Assembly: GCF_009687885.1 (NCBI RefSeq)
Contig: NZ_BLAF01000050.1
Location: forward strand, 31,512-95,511
Direction: 5' to 3'
Length of the DNA: 64,000 nucleotides
Source of the DNA: Acrocarpospora pleiomorpha
GTDB lineage: Bacteria > Actinomycetota > Actinomycetes > Streptosporangiales > Streptosporangiaceae
Position 1 is the stretch's first letter; each line of letters opens with the position of its first letter. The notes beneath the pieces are model-generated. The model ran no database searches. It had not been told where the DNA came from and saw only the letters and a list, made by a program, of their open reading frames with translations. The position numbers and the translations under genes were made by a program. This document shows, one piece after another, positions 38,701 to 54,808 of this stretch.

Positions 38701-41700
38701 AGATCCAGGCCGTGCTGACGGCCCATCCGGAGGTGCGCGAGGCGCTCGTCCTGGCGAAGGGCGAGACGCTGGTCGCCTACTGGGTGCCCGCGGCGAGCGA
38801 TCCCAATCCTGATCTGGCCGCCTGGTGCGGGGAGCGGCTGCCGGACTACCTGGTGCCCGCCCGGTTCGCCCGGATCGACGCGATCCCGCTGAACGCCAAC
38901 GGCAAGGTCGATCGCAAGGCGCTGCCGGAACCGGAGGAGCCGCACGTCGCGGCCCGGCGCGCGCCGCGTACCCCGGTCGAGCGGCGCACGGCCGAGATCT
39001 GGGCGGAGACGCTCGGCGTCCAGCCTGGCCTCACCGACGACTTCTTCGGGCTCGGCGGCCATTCCATCCTGGTGGTCCGCATGATCGCCCGGCTGCGGGA
39101 AACCTTCGGCGTGGCCGTCCCGATGCGCGCCGTCTTCGACCATCCCACCGTCGAAGGCGTCGCCAGGATCATCGCGAGCCTGTCGGCTCCAGCCCCCAAT
39201 GGAACCCTCGTCGGTGCCCCGGCTGGTGCTCCTGGTGGCTTCGCCGCCAGGCCCGGCCTGGACGCGATTCCGCTCGCCGACCGTGGTCTCCCTATGCCTC
39301 TTTCGCCCGCGCAACGGCGGTTGTGGGTGCTGGACCGGCTCACCCCGGAGAGCCCGGAATACCTGGTTCCGATGGCGGTCCGGCTGTCCGGGCCGATCGA
39401 CGCGGAGGCCGTTCGCGCGGCCTGGTCGCGGATCGTGGCCCGCCACGAGATCCTGCGTACCCGCTACGTGACGGCGGACGGCGAACCCCGCCAGGAAGTC
39501 GACCCCGCCGGACCCGTGCCCTTCGAGGTCGTCGACGCGGCCGATGAAGAGGACGCGTCGCGGCTGGCGGTGGCGGCGGCGCGGCGGCCCTTCGACCTGG
39601 CCGGGGAGTGGCCGATCAGGATCCTGCTGCTCCGCACCCCGGGCGAGGACTGCCTGATGGTCGCCGTCCTGCACCATATCGCCTGCGACGGCTGGTCCAC
39701 CGGCCTGCTGACCAGCGAGTTCACCGCCCTCTACCAGGACGGGGAGGACCTGCCCGCGCCCCGCCTCCAGTACGGCGACTACACCGCCTGGCAGGCCGGG
39801 CAGGCGGACACGGCCTCGCTCGCCTACTGGCGCGAGCGCCTGGCCCGGCTGGAGGCGCTGCCGCTCGCGCTGGACCGGCCCCGGCCGCGCGTACGGGACT
39901 GGGCCGGGGACGGAGTCGGCTTCCAGGTGCCCGAGCCGACCGCGCGGGCCCTGCGGGAGCTCGCCCGGCGGGAGGGCACGACCCTGTTCGTCACGCTCCT
40001 CACCGCCTTCCAGGTGCTGCTGGCCCGCCAGAGTGGAGCCCGGGACATCGCGGTCGGCACACCCGTCGCCGGCCGGGACCACCCCGACCTGGCCGGACTG
40101 GTCGGCTGCACGGTCAACACGCTCGTGCTCCGGGGCGACCTGTCCGGCGACCCCGCCTTCACCGACCTGCTGGCGGCGGCCCGCCGCACGGTGACCGACG
40201 CCCTCCAGCACCAGGACATGCCGTTCGAAACCCTCGTCGAGGAACTGGCCACCGACCGGGACCTGTCCCGGCACCCGCTGTTCGACGTGATGTTCGCCCT
40301 GGAGCACGACACCTGGACCGGAGCCCCCGGCGCGACCCCCGTCGTCCTGGACGGCGCGGTCACCAAGTTCGACCTCGACCTGCACCTGGACGACCACCCG
40401 GACGGCACCCTGTCCGGCCTGTTCGGCTACGCCACCGCCTTGTTCGACCGCGACACGATCGACCAGCTGAGCGCGCGTTTCCTGCGCCTGCTCGACCTGG
40501 TCGCCACCACCCCAGGCGCACGCCTGTCCGATCTCGGCGCACTCGCACCCGCGCCTCAGGAGCCGATCACCCCACCGGTGTGGTCCCGCCCGATACCCGA
40601 AAGCATCGCCGCCCAAGCAGCCGCGACACCGGACGCCCCCGCCGTGACCGGTTCCACCACAACCTTGTCCTACCGCGAACTGGACCTGCGCGCGAGACGC
40701 GTGGCGAGCAGACTCCGCCGACTCGGAACCACACCGGACAGCGTCGTCGGCGTCTGCCTCGACCGCACCCCCGACCTGCTGACGGCCCTCCTCGGCATCT
40801 GGTACGCCGGAGCCGCCTACCTCCCACTGGACCCATCCTGGCCCGCCTCCCGCCGGTCAGCCCTGCTCTCCGACGCCAACGCGGCCGCTTTCATCACGTC
40901 GGACCCGGCCTCGGCGAACCCCTCAGTGAACTCCTCAGTGAACTCCTCGGTAAACCCGGCTTCGGTAAACCCGGCTTCGATGGGCCCGGCATCGATGGGC
41001 CCGGCTGCGGTGGACTCCTCGGTGAACTCGGCTTCGGCGGGCTCGGGTTCGGTGGGCTCACCCTCTGCGGAGCCAGCCTTGGTGGACCCGGTTTCGGGGG
41101 AGAGGGCCGCGCCGCCATCTGCGGCTACGGCGGCCCGGCTCCCCGTGTTCGCCGTCGGGGAATGCGGGTCTGAGCCCTTGGCGGAGCCGGTCGTGGTGGA
41201 TCCGGACACGCTCGCATACGTGATTTACACCTCGGGCTCGACCGGCCACCCCAAGGGCGTCGAGGTCAGCCATCGGTCGCTGGCCTGCTACCTGCGGGAC
41301 GCAGCCGAGCGCTACGACGCCGCCGGAGGCTCGGCTGTGCTGTCCTCGGCCGCCTACGACATGGCGGTGACCGCGCTGTTCGCGCCGCTGCTGGCCGGAG
41401 GCGAGGTCCGCCTGCTTCCGCCCGGCCTGGACCCGGCCGCCCTGGGCAGGATGGTCGCCGACGCGGGCCCTTACGGGTTCGTGAAGCTGACCCCGGGACA
41501 CCTGGAGGCCGTGCTCTCCTCCCCGGCGGGCCGCCTCCCCAAGACCGGCGTCCTGGTCGTCGGCGGCGAGGCCCTCGCCGCCGGTCTCGCCGCCCGCTGG
41601 CTGGCCGCCGCGCCAGGCTCCACCCTCGTCAACGAGTACGGCCCGACCGAAACCACGGTCGCGTGCACGGTGTACGCGACCCGCTCGCCGGGCGCGGCGA

Positions 41701-42788
41701 TGCCCGTCGGGCGGGCCTTGCCCGGCGCCTCGGTACGGGTCTACGACCCGTGGCTGGACCCATGCCCCGGCGGCGTGCCCGGCGAGGTGATGATCGGCGG
41801 CGCCGGCGTCGCCCGCGGCTACCGGGGCCGTCCCGCCCTGACGGCCGAACGATTCGTGCCCGACCCCTACGGCCCTCCAGGTTCCCGCATGTACCGCTCA
41901 GGCGACCTCGGGCGGATGACGGCCACGGGCGACCTCGACCTGCTCGGCCGTCTGGACGACCAGGTCAAGATCCGCGGCCACCGCGTCGAGCCCGGCGAGG
42001 TCGCCGCCACCCTGTCCACTCACCCCGACGTCGCGGAGGCGATCGTCGTGGTAACGAACGGCAGGCTGATCGGCTACACGGTGGCGGCCGGCAAGGTGAC
42101 CGCGACCGTGAGTTCCGGGGCGTCCGGGGGAACCACAGCGGCTGGGAGATCCGGGGCGACCGGGAAGGCCGTAGGGACTGGGAAGGTCACCGCGACCTTG
42201 AGTTCCGGGGTTGCCGGAGGAACCACGGCGGCTGGGAGATCCGGTGCGGCTGGGGAAGCCACAGGGACTGGGAAAGCCACCGCGACCGCGAGTTCCGGGG
42301 AGGCCACTGCGGCCCGGAGGGCTGGGGCGGTCGGGGAAGCGGCGCTGTTGGAGTGGCTGAGGCAGCGGTTGCCGGAGCCCATGGTGCCCTGGCGGGTCGT
42401 CGGGATCGACGCGGTGCCGCTTACTCCTAACGGCAAGGTCGATCGGGCGGCGCTTCCGGAGCCGTCGGCGGGGGCCGTCTACCAGGAACCGGCCACCCCG
42501 GCCGAGCGGCTGCTCTCCGAGATGTGGGCCGAGTTGCTCGGCCTGGGCCGGGTGGGCGCCCATGACGACTTCTTCCAGCTCGGCGGCCATTCGATTCTGG
42601 CCGTCCGGTTGATCGCGCGAATCCAGGAGGTTTTCGAGGTGGACCTGGCGTTCCGGACGATCTTTGAACGGCCCACGGTCGCCGGGCTCGGGCAGGCGAT
42701 CGAAGCGGAGATCCGCGCCGAAGTGGCCCGGCTCACCGACGCGGAGGTCGCGGCCGACGCGCGTACCCAGGAAGGCAGGCGGACATGA
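32757..42788 (+). CDS. NRPS E: three modules, C-A-PCP-C*-A-PCP-C-A-PCP (Thr, unknown, Asn-like)
   Basis: 3343 residues, the largest gene. GAGGAGG lies 5 bases before the ATG. C1 HHIACDG at 181-187. A1 (about 502-1010) reads D-F-W-N-V-G-M-V-H-K, a threonine code. Carrier Ser1057 is in GGDS. The second C domain begins YPLSRVQAGMVYE near 1124 and has CHAILEG around His1264 in place of HHxxxDG; with its FINTVPFP and HRRFPLP motifs it resembles the modified-amino-acid (dehydrating) class. A2 (about 1575-2058) reads D-M-P-K-A-G-E-V-A-K, unassigned. Carrier Ser2103. C3 HHIACDG at 2306-2312. A3 (about 2612-3230) reads D-M-T-K-V-G-E-V-A-K, near the Asn code DLTKLGEVGK. Carrier Ser3279. N-terminal basic helix (LRRELLERRLGG) and C-terminal VARLTDAEV are probable docking parts. 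Both ends overlap neighbours as ATGA. Confidence 0.93.
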   Translation: MTRDIPINGTRDIRDAAEARGVSRSAALRRELLERRLGGTQRSGRTLPRADRALPLPLSPAQRRLWFLDRLSPGTGEYAVPLVLRLPAHQDPDTVRRALSALVARHEILRTRYVTADGEPRQVIDPPAPVELTCADLDGEDVSEAIGKEVWRGFDLAERPWRALLLRRPAPDGPLLALTVHHIACDGWSLGILGKELAALLAGTPLPPPPAVQYADFAAWQAARPTEGRDLDYWRARLADLTPVELPADRPRPARRDASGAMTVFEVPAAVAEAATAAGRARGATPYMTMLAVFLLLLGRYAGQRDVVAGTPVTGRTRPELDGVVGSFVNLLALRADLGGDPAFAELLDRVRETALGAFAHQELPFERLVDALGADRDLSRNPVFQHVFAYEEAHEEGGREAHGNGSSHAGPEPVAVASVTAKFDLQLTLHRRRDGSLLGAVEYATALFDAATAEGFARRFTRLLGAVAAEPLARLSELPILDEAGRAELLRWSGAPAEERTSDVVSRFEEHARRAPGRIALVAGTDRLTYGELNARANRLAHRLRAEGVRPETRVGVCLERGADLVVALLSVAKSGGAYVPLDPAYPADRLRLIVADAGIDLVVTAEAHAPLVPGRQLRLDQSFDDQGVDQRADQGVGLGGNDRDPEPAGEHDRLAYVIYTSGSTGQPKGVLVTHANLARLFTADRERFRFGPSDVWTMFHSFAFDFSVWEMWGALAHGGRLVVVPQAVAREPEAFAALLAAERVTVLNQTPSAFAALARAAAHRPRLVVFGGERLDVAALPDWPGVEFVNMYGITETTVHVTHQTVTSGLTGSPIGRPLADLRAYVVDAFGDLAPPGVAGELYVGGAGVARGYLGRPGLTASRFLPDPYGPAGARLYRTGDLARWTHAGDLEFLGRTDHQVKIRGYRVEPGEIRAALLTCPGVADAAVIAREDVPGARRLVAYAVPAGPGAATAGPGASATGQGAATAAGVREFLRETLPPYMVPSAVVFLDALPLTSTGKLAVAALPPPGGDREDGFVAPATPAERRMAAVWQDVLKRDTVGTADDFFDLGGDSLRAVALAGALRAEGFDVAVRDVFEHRTVAGLAAHTAGRHAPDAFTPIPPFSLISAADRERLPPGVTDAYPLSRVQAGMVYEMLADPEVRNYHNVTSFSLRDEVPFSVPFSAPAFREAAAIVVARHEVLRTSIDLTGYAEPLQLVHDHADMAVGVHDLRGDPDQDAKIAAFLAEERQTLFDLAAPPLLRVSAHRLTDGVWRLSMTECHAILEGWSYHSLLMELLDCYRALRDGLPVPPRATPELRYADFVAAERATLEDPDARAYWTGVVRDHARLAVPAAWADPAGGREPYQVAVPLYALHAGLARLAAAAGTPLKSVLLAAHLKVLSQLTHEDAVHTGLVCDTRPEVLDADRVYGMFINTVPFPHRPGAATWRELTREVFAAETAMWPHRRFPLPAIQRELAGGRQLVEIYFNYLDFTVVDTGLVDLPGSIDLSPNEFPLSVTVLAGLLTLTSRPEVLGRADAGRLAGMYEAVLTAMAADPDGDALAARLPDGERDRLLGEWNATALIRPEVSALEVIEETARLLPDTLAVSAWDGSRRTYAQLDARANQAAWLLRDLGAGPESVVGVCLDRGHDLLPALLGVWKAGAAYTPLEPAHPAERQAALLADAGARILIAEPAYGAALRAAGWDGTLITAPDWDDLPTGRPPGRADLDGLAYVIYTSGSTGRPKGVLIGHRGLANYLWWAVEGYAAHGCGGAPLFSSIAFDMVVPNLFTPLMLGQRVHLLPPDPEPGALGGLLADAAPYSFVKLTPGHLELLTHQLDPDRAAGLAELLAVGADAFPAGVLDRWTARAGATRLLNEYGPTEISVANSTYTVAGPVDGDLVPIGRPIPNTTMYVLDAWLEPVPVGVIGEIYIGGDGVARGYNRMPSRTAERFVPDPYGRAGSRLYRTGDLGRVRPGGDVDFLGRTDDQIKIRAYRIEPGEIQAVLTAHPEVREALVLAKGETLVAYWVPAASDPNPDLAAWCGERLPDYLVPARFARIDAIPLNANGKVDRKALPEPEEPHVAARRAPRTPVERRTAEIWAETLGVQPGLTDDFFGLGGHSILVVRMIARLRETFGVAVPMRAVFDHPTVEGVARIIASLSAPAPNGTLVGAPAGAPGGFAARPGLDAIPLADRGLPMPLSPAQRRLWVLDRLTPESPEYLVPMAVRLSGPIDAEAVRAAWSRIVARHEILRTRYVTADGEPRQEVDPAGPVPFEVVDAADEEDASRLAVAAARRPFDLAGEWPIRILLLRTPGEDCLMVAVLHHIACDGWSTGLLTSEFTALYQDGEDLPAPRLQYGDYTAWQAGQADTASLAYWRERLARLEALPLALDRPRPRVRDWAGDGVGFQVPEPTARALRELARREGTTLFVTLLTAFQVLLARQSGARDIAVGTPVAGRDHPDLAGLVGCTVNTLVLRGDLSGDPAFTDLLAAARRTVTDALQHQDMPFETLVEELATDRDLSRHPLFDVMFALEHDTWTGAPGATPVVLDGAVTKFDLDLHLDDHPDGTLSGLFGYATALFDRDTIDQLSARFLRLLDLVATTPGARLSDLGALAPAPQEPITPPVWSRPIPESIAAQAAATPDAPAVTGSTTTLSYRELDLRARRVASRLRRLGTTPDSVVGVCLDRTPDLLTALLGIWYAGAAYLPLDPSWPASRRSALLSDANAAAFITSDPASANPSVNSSVNSSVNPASVNPASMGPASMGPAAVDSSVNSASAGSGSVGSPSAEPALVDPVSGERAAPPSAATAARLPVFAVGECGSEPLAEPVVVDPDTLAYVIYTSGSTGHPKGVEVSHRSLACYLRDAAERYDAAGGSAVLSSAAYDMAVTALFAPLLAGGEVRLLPPGLDPAALGRMVADAGPYGFVKLTPGHLEAVLSSPAGRLPKTGVLVVGGEALAAGLAARWLAAAPGSTLVNEYGPTETTVACTVYATRSPGAAMPVGRALPGASVRVYDPWLDPCPGGVPGEVMIGGAGVARGYRGRPALTAERFVPDPYGPPGSRMYRSGDLGRMTATGDLDLLGRLDDQVKIRGHRVEPGEVAATLSTHPDVAEAIVVVTNGRLIGYTVAAGKVTATVSSGASGGTTAAGRSGATGKAVGTGKVTATLSSGVAGGTTAAGRSGAAGEATGTGKATATASSGEATAARRAGAVGEAALLEWLRQRLPEPMVPWRVVGIDAVPLTPNGKVDRAALPEPSAGAVYQEPATPAERLLSEMWAELLGLGRVGAHDDFFQLGGHSILAVRLIARIQEVFEVDLAFRTIFERPTVAGLGQAIEAEIRAEVARLTDAEVAADARTQEGRRT
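34635..34670 (+). repeat. 12-nt array before A3 in A1 of NRPS E
   Basis: Three units of GATCAGGGCGTC type at 34635, 34647 and 34659, encoding DQGVDQRADQGV. A small example of the pre-A3 arrays. Confidence 0.75.
35604..35666 (+). repeat. 21-nt array between A1 and carrier of NRPS E
   Basis: Three units of seven residues (GPGAATA, GPGASAT, GQGAATA) with starts at 35604, 35625 and 35646, just after LVAYAVPA in the C-terminal subdomain of the adenylation domain. Confidence 0.85.
40909..41100 (+). repeat. 12/15-nt array before A3 in A3 domain of NRPS E
   Basis: Repeated SVNS, SVNPA and SMGPA segments, first as TCAGTGAACTCC (12 nt) and then as 15-nt units. Encoded block is Ser/Pro/Val/Asn-rich. 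It ends before VIYTSGSTGHPKG. Confidence 0.85.
42090..42340 (+). repeat. 90-nt array between A3 and carrier of NRPS E
   Basis: Units of 30 residues start with GGC/GGG-AAG at 42090, 42180 and 42270 (GKVTATVSSGASGGTTAAGR form). Two complete units and one partial. Gly/Ser/Thr/Ala-rich, probably flexible, just after GRLIGYTVAA. Confidence 0.92.
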
Positions 42789-45700
42789 CAGACGCCGACC
42801 GCGAGGAGATGATCCAGCGACGGCTGGCCGGGGCGGGCGCCGGGCGGCGGGCCACGATCCCGCGCGTGCCCCGCGGCGGCCCGCTGCCGCTGTCGTTCGG
42901 GCAGCGACGCCTCTGGGTGCTGGATCGCATCGGTCCGCAGGGGGCCGACTACCTGGTGCCCACCGTGATGCGCATGCCGCCGTCCCTCGACCCCGGCCTG
43001 ACCCGCCGGGCCTGGGAGGCGCTGGTGGCCCGCCACGAGGTGCTGCGCACTCGCTACGTCCTGGTGGACGAGGAGCCCATGCAGGTCGTCGACGAGCCAG
43101 GACCGATCGACTTCGAGTTCCGTGAGCTGTCCACCGACGACGCCCTGCTGTGGGCCGCCGAGGTCTCGGAGACGCCGTTCGCCCTGGCCACCCAGTGGCC
43201 GGTCCGGGTGCGGCTGGCCCGGCTGCCCGAGGGCGATCACCTGCTGGTCGTGGTGCTGCACCACATCGCCTGCGACGCCTGGTCCAACGGCGTCCTGGGC
43301 GAGGAGTTCGGCACCCTCTATGCCGCCTTCGCCGGAGGCGGCGAGGCGGAGCTGCCGCCGCTTCCGGTCCAGTACGCCGACTACGCCGTCTGGCAGCGCG
43401 ACCGGCTGACCGGCGACCTGCGCGAGCGCATCCTCGGCTACTGGCGCGAGCAGCTCGCCGACCTGCCCCGGATGCGGCTGCCGCTGGACCGGCCCCGCCC
43501 GCAGGCGCGCGGCGGGACCGGTGGCACGGTGCCGTTCCGGGTGCCCGTTCCGGTCGCGGAACGCCTGCGCGAACTCGGCAAGGAGCACGAGGCCACCCTG
43601 TTCATGGTCCTACTGGCCGCCTTCCAGGCGCTGCTGGGCCGCCACTGTGGCACCAGGGATGTCGTGGTGGGCACCGCCGTCTGCGGCCGTACCCGTCCGG
43701 AAGTGGACCGGATGGTGGGGTTCCTGGTCAACACGCTGGTGATCCGGTCGCGGTGGGGCCACGACGCGAGTTTCGCCGAGCTGGTCGAGATCGTCCGGGG
43801 TTCGATGCTCGGCGCGCTGGACAATCAGGACCTTCCGTTCGAGCGGCTGGTGGAGGAGCTCCAGGCCGAGCGGGACCCGTCCAGGATGCCGCTGTTCGAC
43901 GTCATGTTCGGCTCCCAGACCGACGACTCCCTCCGCGTCGACCTGGACGAACTCGCGGCCACCCAGGTCGTGCCCGACTCCCCGGCGGCCAAGTTCGACC
44001 TCTCCTGCTACGTCGAGGATGTGACCGACGGCTCCCTGCTGGGCCGCCTGGAGTTCGCCACCGCCATCTTCGATCGGGCCACGATCGAGGGCCTCGCCGC
44101 CCGGTATGTACGGCTGCTCGCCATGTTCGCCGCCGACCAGGACACCCTCGTGGCCCTCGCCGACATGCAGGAGACCGGCACGATCCTGACCGGCCCGCCA
44201 GCCGTGGAAGCGCCCCTGGTCCTGGACTCCTTCGAGGCCCAGGCCCGCGCCACGCCCGACGCGGTGGCGATCGCGACCGGCGGCGTCCGCCTCACCTACG
44301 CCGAACTGGACGCCCGCGCGAACGGCATCGCTCACCTCCTGCGAGACCGGGGCGCGGGCCCGGAAACCGTCGTCGGCGTACGCGTCCCGAGAGGCGAGCA
44401 CCTGATGCCCGCACTGCTGGGCGTGTGGAAGGCCGGCGCGGCCTACCTCCCCCTGGACCTTGCCACCCCACCCGCCCGCCTGGCCCACCTGCTATCCAAC
44501 GCCGGCGCACACATCCTCCTGGCCGCACCAGGACCTGACGGCGAGGTGCCTGACGGCGAGGTGCTGGGGGACACGGCGCCGGAAGATGTGGTGCTGGGGG
44601 GTGTTGACGTCGTTCGGGTCGATCGGCTTGGTGGCCTTCCCGTCACGGCTCCCGCGCGCGCGAGTGACCCGGACCAGCTGGCGTACGTCATCTTCACTTC
44701 GGGATCGACGGGAGGTCCCAAGGGGGTGCTGGTCAGCCAGCGGTCTCTGGCCGGATATATCGCCGTTACCGCCGGATATCCGCACGGTTCCGGTGAGGTG
44801 CCGTTGTTCTCCTCGGCGGCCTTTGACCTCGTGGTGCCCGCGCTGTTCCAGCCGCTGATGTCCGGGCGCACGCTGCGGCTGCTGCCGGAGGACCTGGACC
44901 TGGCCGACCTTGGCAAGGCCCTGGCCGCGTCCGCGCCGTACACGTTCGCCAAGATGACCCCGGCGCACCTGGAACTGCTCACCCATCAGCTCACCGCGGA
45001 GCAGGCGGCGGCGCTCACCGGCCTGCTGGTGGTGGCGGGGCAGGCCCTCCCGGCCGAGCTGGTACGCCGATGGCGGGAACTCGCCCCCGGCACCCCCCTG
45101 ATCAACTCCTACGGCCCGACCGAGACCACGGTCTCCTGCTTCGCCCACCTCGTGCCACCCGGCGAGGAACTCGTGGACGGCACCGTGCCGATCGGGCTGC
45201 CGATGGCCGGGGTGACCGCGCTCATCCTGGACGCCGAGCTGCGGCCGGTGCCCGACGGCGTCATCGGGGAACTCCACGTCGGCGGCCCGGGGCTGGCACG
45301 CGGCTACCTCGGCCGCCCCGGCCTGACCGCCGAGCGGTTCATCCCCGCCGCGGGAGGGGGGCGCCTGTACCGCACCGGCGACCTCGCCCGCCGTACCGCG
45401 ACCGGCGAGGTGGAGTTCCACGGCCGCGCCGACGACCAGGTCAAGATCCGCGGCCACCGGATCGAACCCGGCGAGATCGCCGCCGTGCTGCGCGCCCACC
45501 CAGGCGTGCGGGACGCGGTCGTCGTCGCGCACGGGCAACCCGGCGCACCCCGCCTGGCCGGATACGCCGTGCCCACCGCCATGACCCACGCCGCCGCCAG
45601 CGCCGCCGCCAATGCCGTCAGCACCAATGCCGTCAGCACCAATGCCGCCGCCGCTAACGCTGTCAACACCAATGCCGCTGCCAACGCCGTTACCGTCGCC

Positions 45701-46140
45701 GACCTGGTCGAGCACGCCCGCCGTCACCTGCCGGAGCACATGGTCCCCGCCGACGTCATCCTGGTCGGCGCGATCCCGCTCACCCGCAACGGCAAGGTGG
45801 ACGTGACCGCCCTGCCCCTGCCGGGCGCGGCCGACGCCCCCGCCCACCAGGCGCCCAGAACGGAAACCGAGGAGATCGTCGCCGAGCTCTGGTCGCGCGT
45901 GTCGGGGATCGCCGACCCGGGCGTGCACGACGACTTCTTCGCCGCCGGCGGCGACTCGATCACCGCCATCCGCCTCATCGGCAGCGTCAGGGACGCCTTC
46001 GAGGTGGAGATCTCCTTCCGCAGGTTCTTCGAGGCGCCCACCGTGGCGGGCCTGGCCGGCGCGGTCGAGGACGCCGTACGCGCCGAGATCGAACAGATGA
46101 GCCACGACGAACTGCTCGCCTACCACGGAGAACCCGGGCC

Positions 46141-46144
<4 letters not shown>
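42785..46144 (+). CDS. NRPS F: C-A-PCP
   Basis: A single elongation module, 1119 residues, starting at an ATG that overlaps the NRPS E stop. A short basic N-terminal helix (EEMIQRRLAGAG) precedes the C domain. Its motif is HHIACDA at 159-165, with Ala for the usual Gly. The adenylation domain (about 479-1010) reads D-L-P-K-V-A-S-V-S-K by eye. Lys278 and the surrounding AKMTPAHLE are like the Asn/Asp group, but Pro239 and Ser322 are not, so the substrate is left open. A10 Lys lies in RNGKVD. Carrier Ser1058 is in GGDS, a form often seen before atypical or epimerising condensation domains, though the next C domain in NRPS G looks ordinary. The C-terminal EQMSHDELLAY is a probable docking tail. 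A 15-nt array lies between adenylation and carrier domains. Confidence 0.92.
45611..45691 (+). repeat. 15-nt array between A and carrier of NRPS F
   Basis: Asn codons at 45611, 45626, 45641, 45656 and 45671 head 15-nt units (NAVST, NAAAA, NAVNT), with a final 12-nt step. The array lies before VADLVEHARRHLP, in the same linker position as those of NRPS C and E. Confidence 0.88.
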
Positions 46145-53884
<7,740 letters not shown>

Positions 53885-53901
<17 letters not shown>

Positions 53902-54808
53902 CCGCGCCCGCCACCTGATCTCCCTCACCGACCTGTCCGGCGAGGACCTCACCGAGCTGGTCGAGCGGGGCTGCGCCGTCAGCGCGGGCGCCGCCACCTC
54001 CTCCGGCCTGCGGGGACGCGTCGTCGGCGTCTACTTCACCCGCACCTCCACCCGTACCAGGACCGCCTTCTCCGCCGCCGCCCTGCGCCTGGGCGCCGGC
54101 CTGATCTCGTACGGCCCCGGCGACCTCCAGGTCAACACCGGCGAGACGCTGCACGACACCGGCCGCGTGCTGGCCAGGATGCTGGACGTCCTGGTCATCA
54201 GGACCGCGGGCCCGCCCGAGGAGATGGCGGCGCTGGCCGCCCAGAACCGGATGCCCGTGATCAACGCCATGAGTGCCGACGAGCACCCCACCCAGGCCCT
54301 GGCCGACCTCACCACCCTGCGCCTGCGCTTCGGCGCGATCACCGGCCTGCGCGTCCTCTACGTGGGGGAGGGCAACAACACCGCCGCCGCCCTGGCCCTC
54401 GCCCTGGCCCGCTTCCCGGGCGCGGAACTGCACCTGCGCACCCCACCCGGGTACGGCCTCGCCGAACGGGTCACCCGCCAGGCCAAGGAGTACGGCGGCC
54501 TGGTCACCGAACGCCACGACATGGACGCCCTCCCCGGCGAGGTGGACGTCGTCTACACCACCCGCTGGCAGACCACCGGCACCACCAAGCCCGACCCGCA
54601 CTGGCGGGACACCTTCGCGCCCTTCCACGTCGGCCAGCAGCTGATGGACCGCTACCCGGACGCGTTCTTCATGCACGACCTGCCCGCCCACCGGGGCGAG
54701 GAGGTCGCCGCCGAGGTCCTGGACGGGCCGCGCAGCATCGCCTTCGACCAGGCGGAGAACAAGATGCACAGCGCGACCGCCGTGCTGGAGTGGGCGGTGG
54801 GCGCGTGA
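53885..54808 (+). CDS. ornithine carbamoyltransferase-like enzyme
   Basis: A 307-residue member of the aspartate/ornithine carbamoyltransferase family, normal length. The carbamoyl-phosphate site STRTRT is near residues 55-60 and the second conserved segment is DEHPTQALADL. Two substrate-side motifs depart from ornithine carbamoyltransferase: the HCLP loop is HDLP (FMHDLPAHRGEE), and no SMG loop is evident where VVYTTRWQTTG lies. It therefore probably carbamoylates another amine. Related enzymes in tuberactinomycin-type pathways carbamoylate diaminopropionate to beta-ureidoalanine, and that is one candidate role. The ATG lies 17 bases inside the end of NRPS G, and the stop overlaps the following GTG, so it is part of the operon and not a housekeeping arginine gene by context. 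Confidence 0.85.

Noticed and set aside
33492..40616. Long minus-strand frames opposite NRPS E
   Set aside because: Antisense shadows without domains; composition is typical of reverse reading of GC-rich codons.
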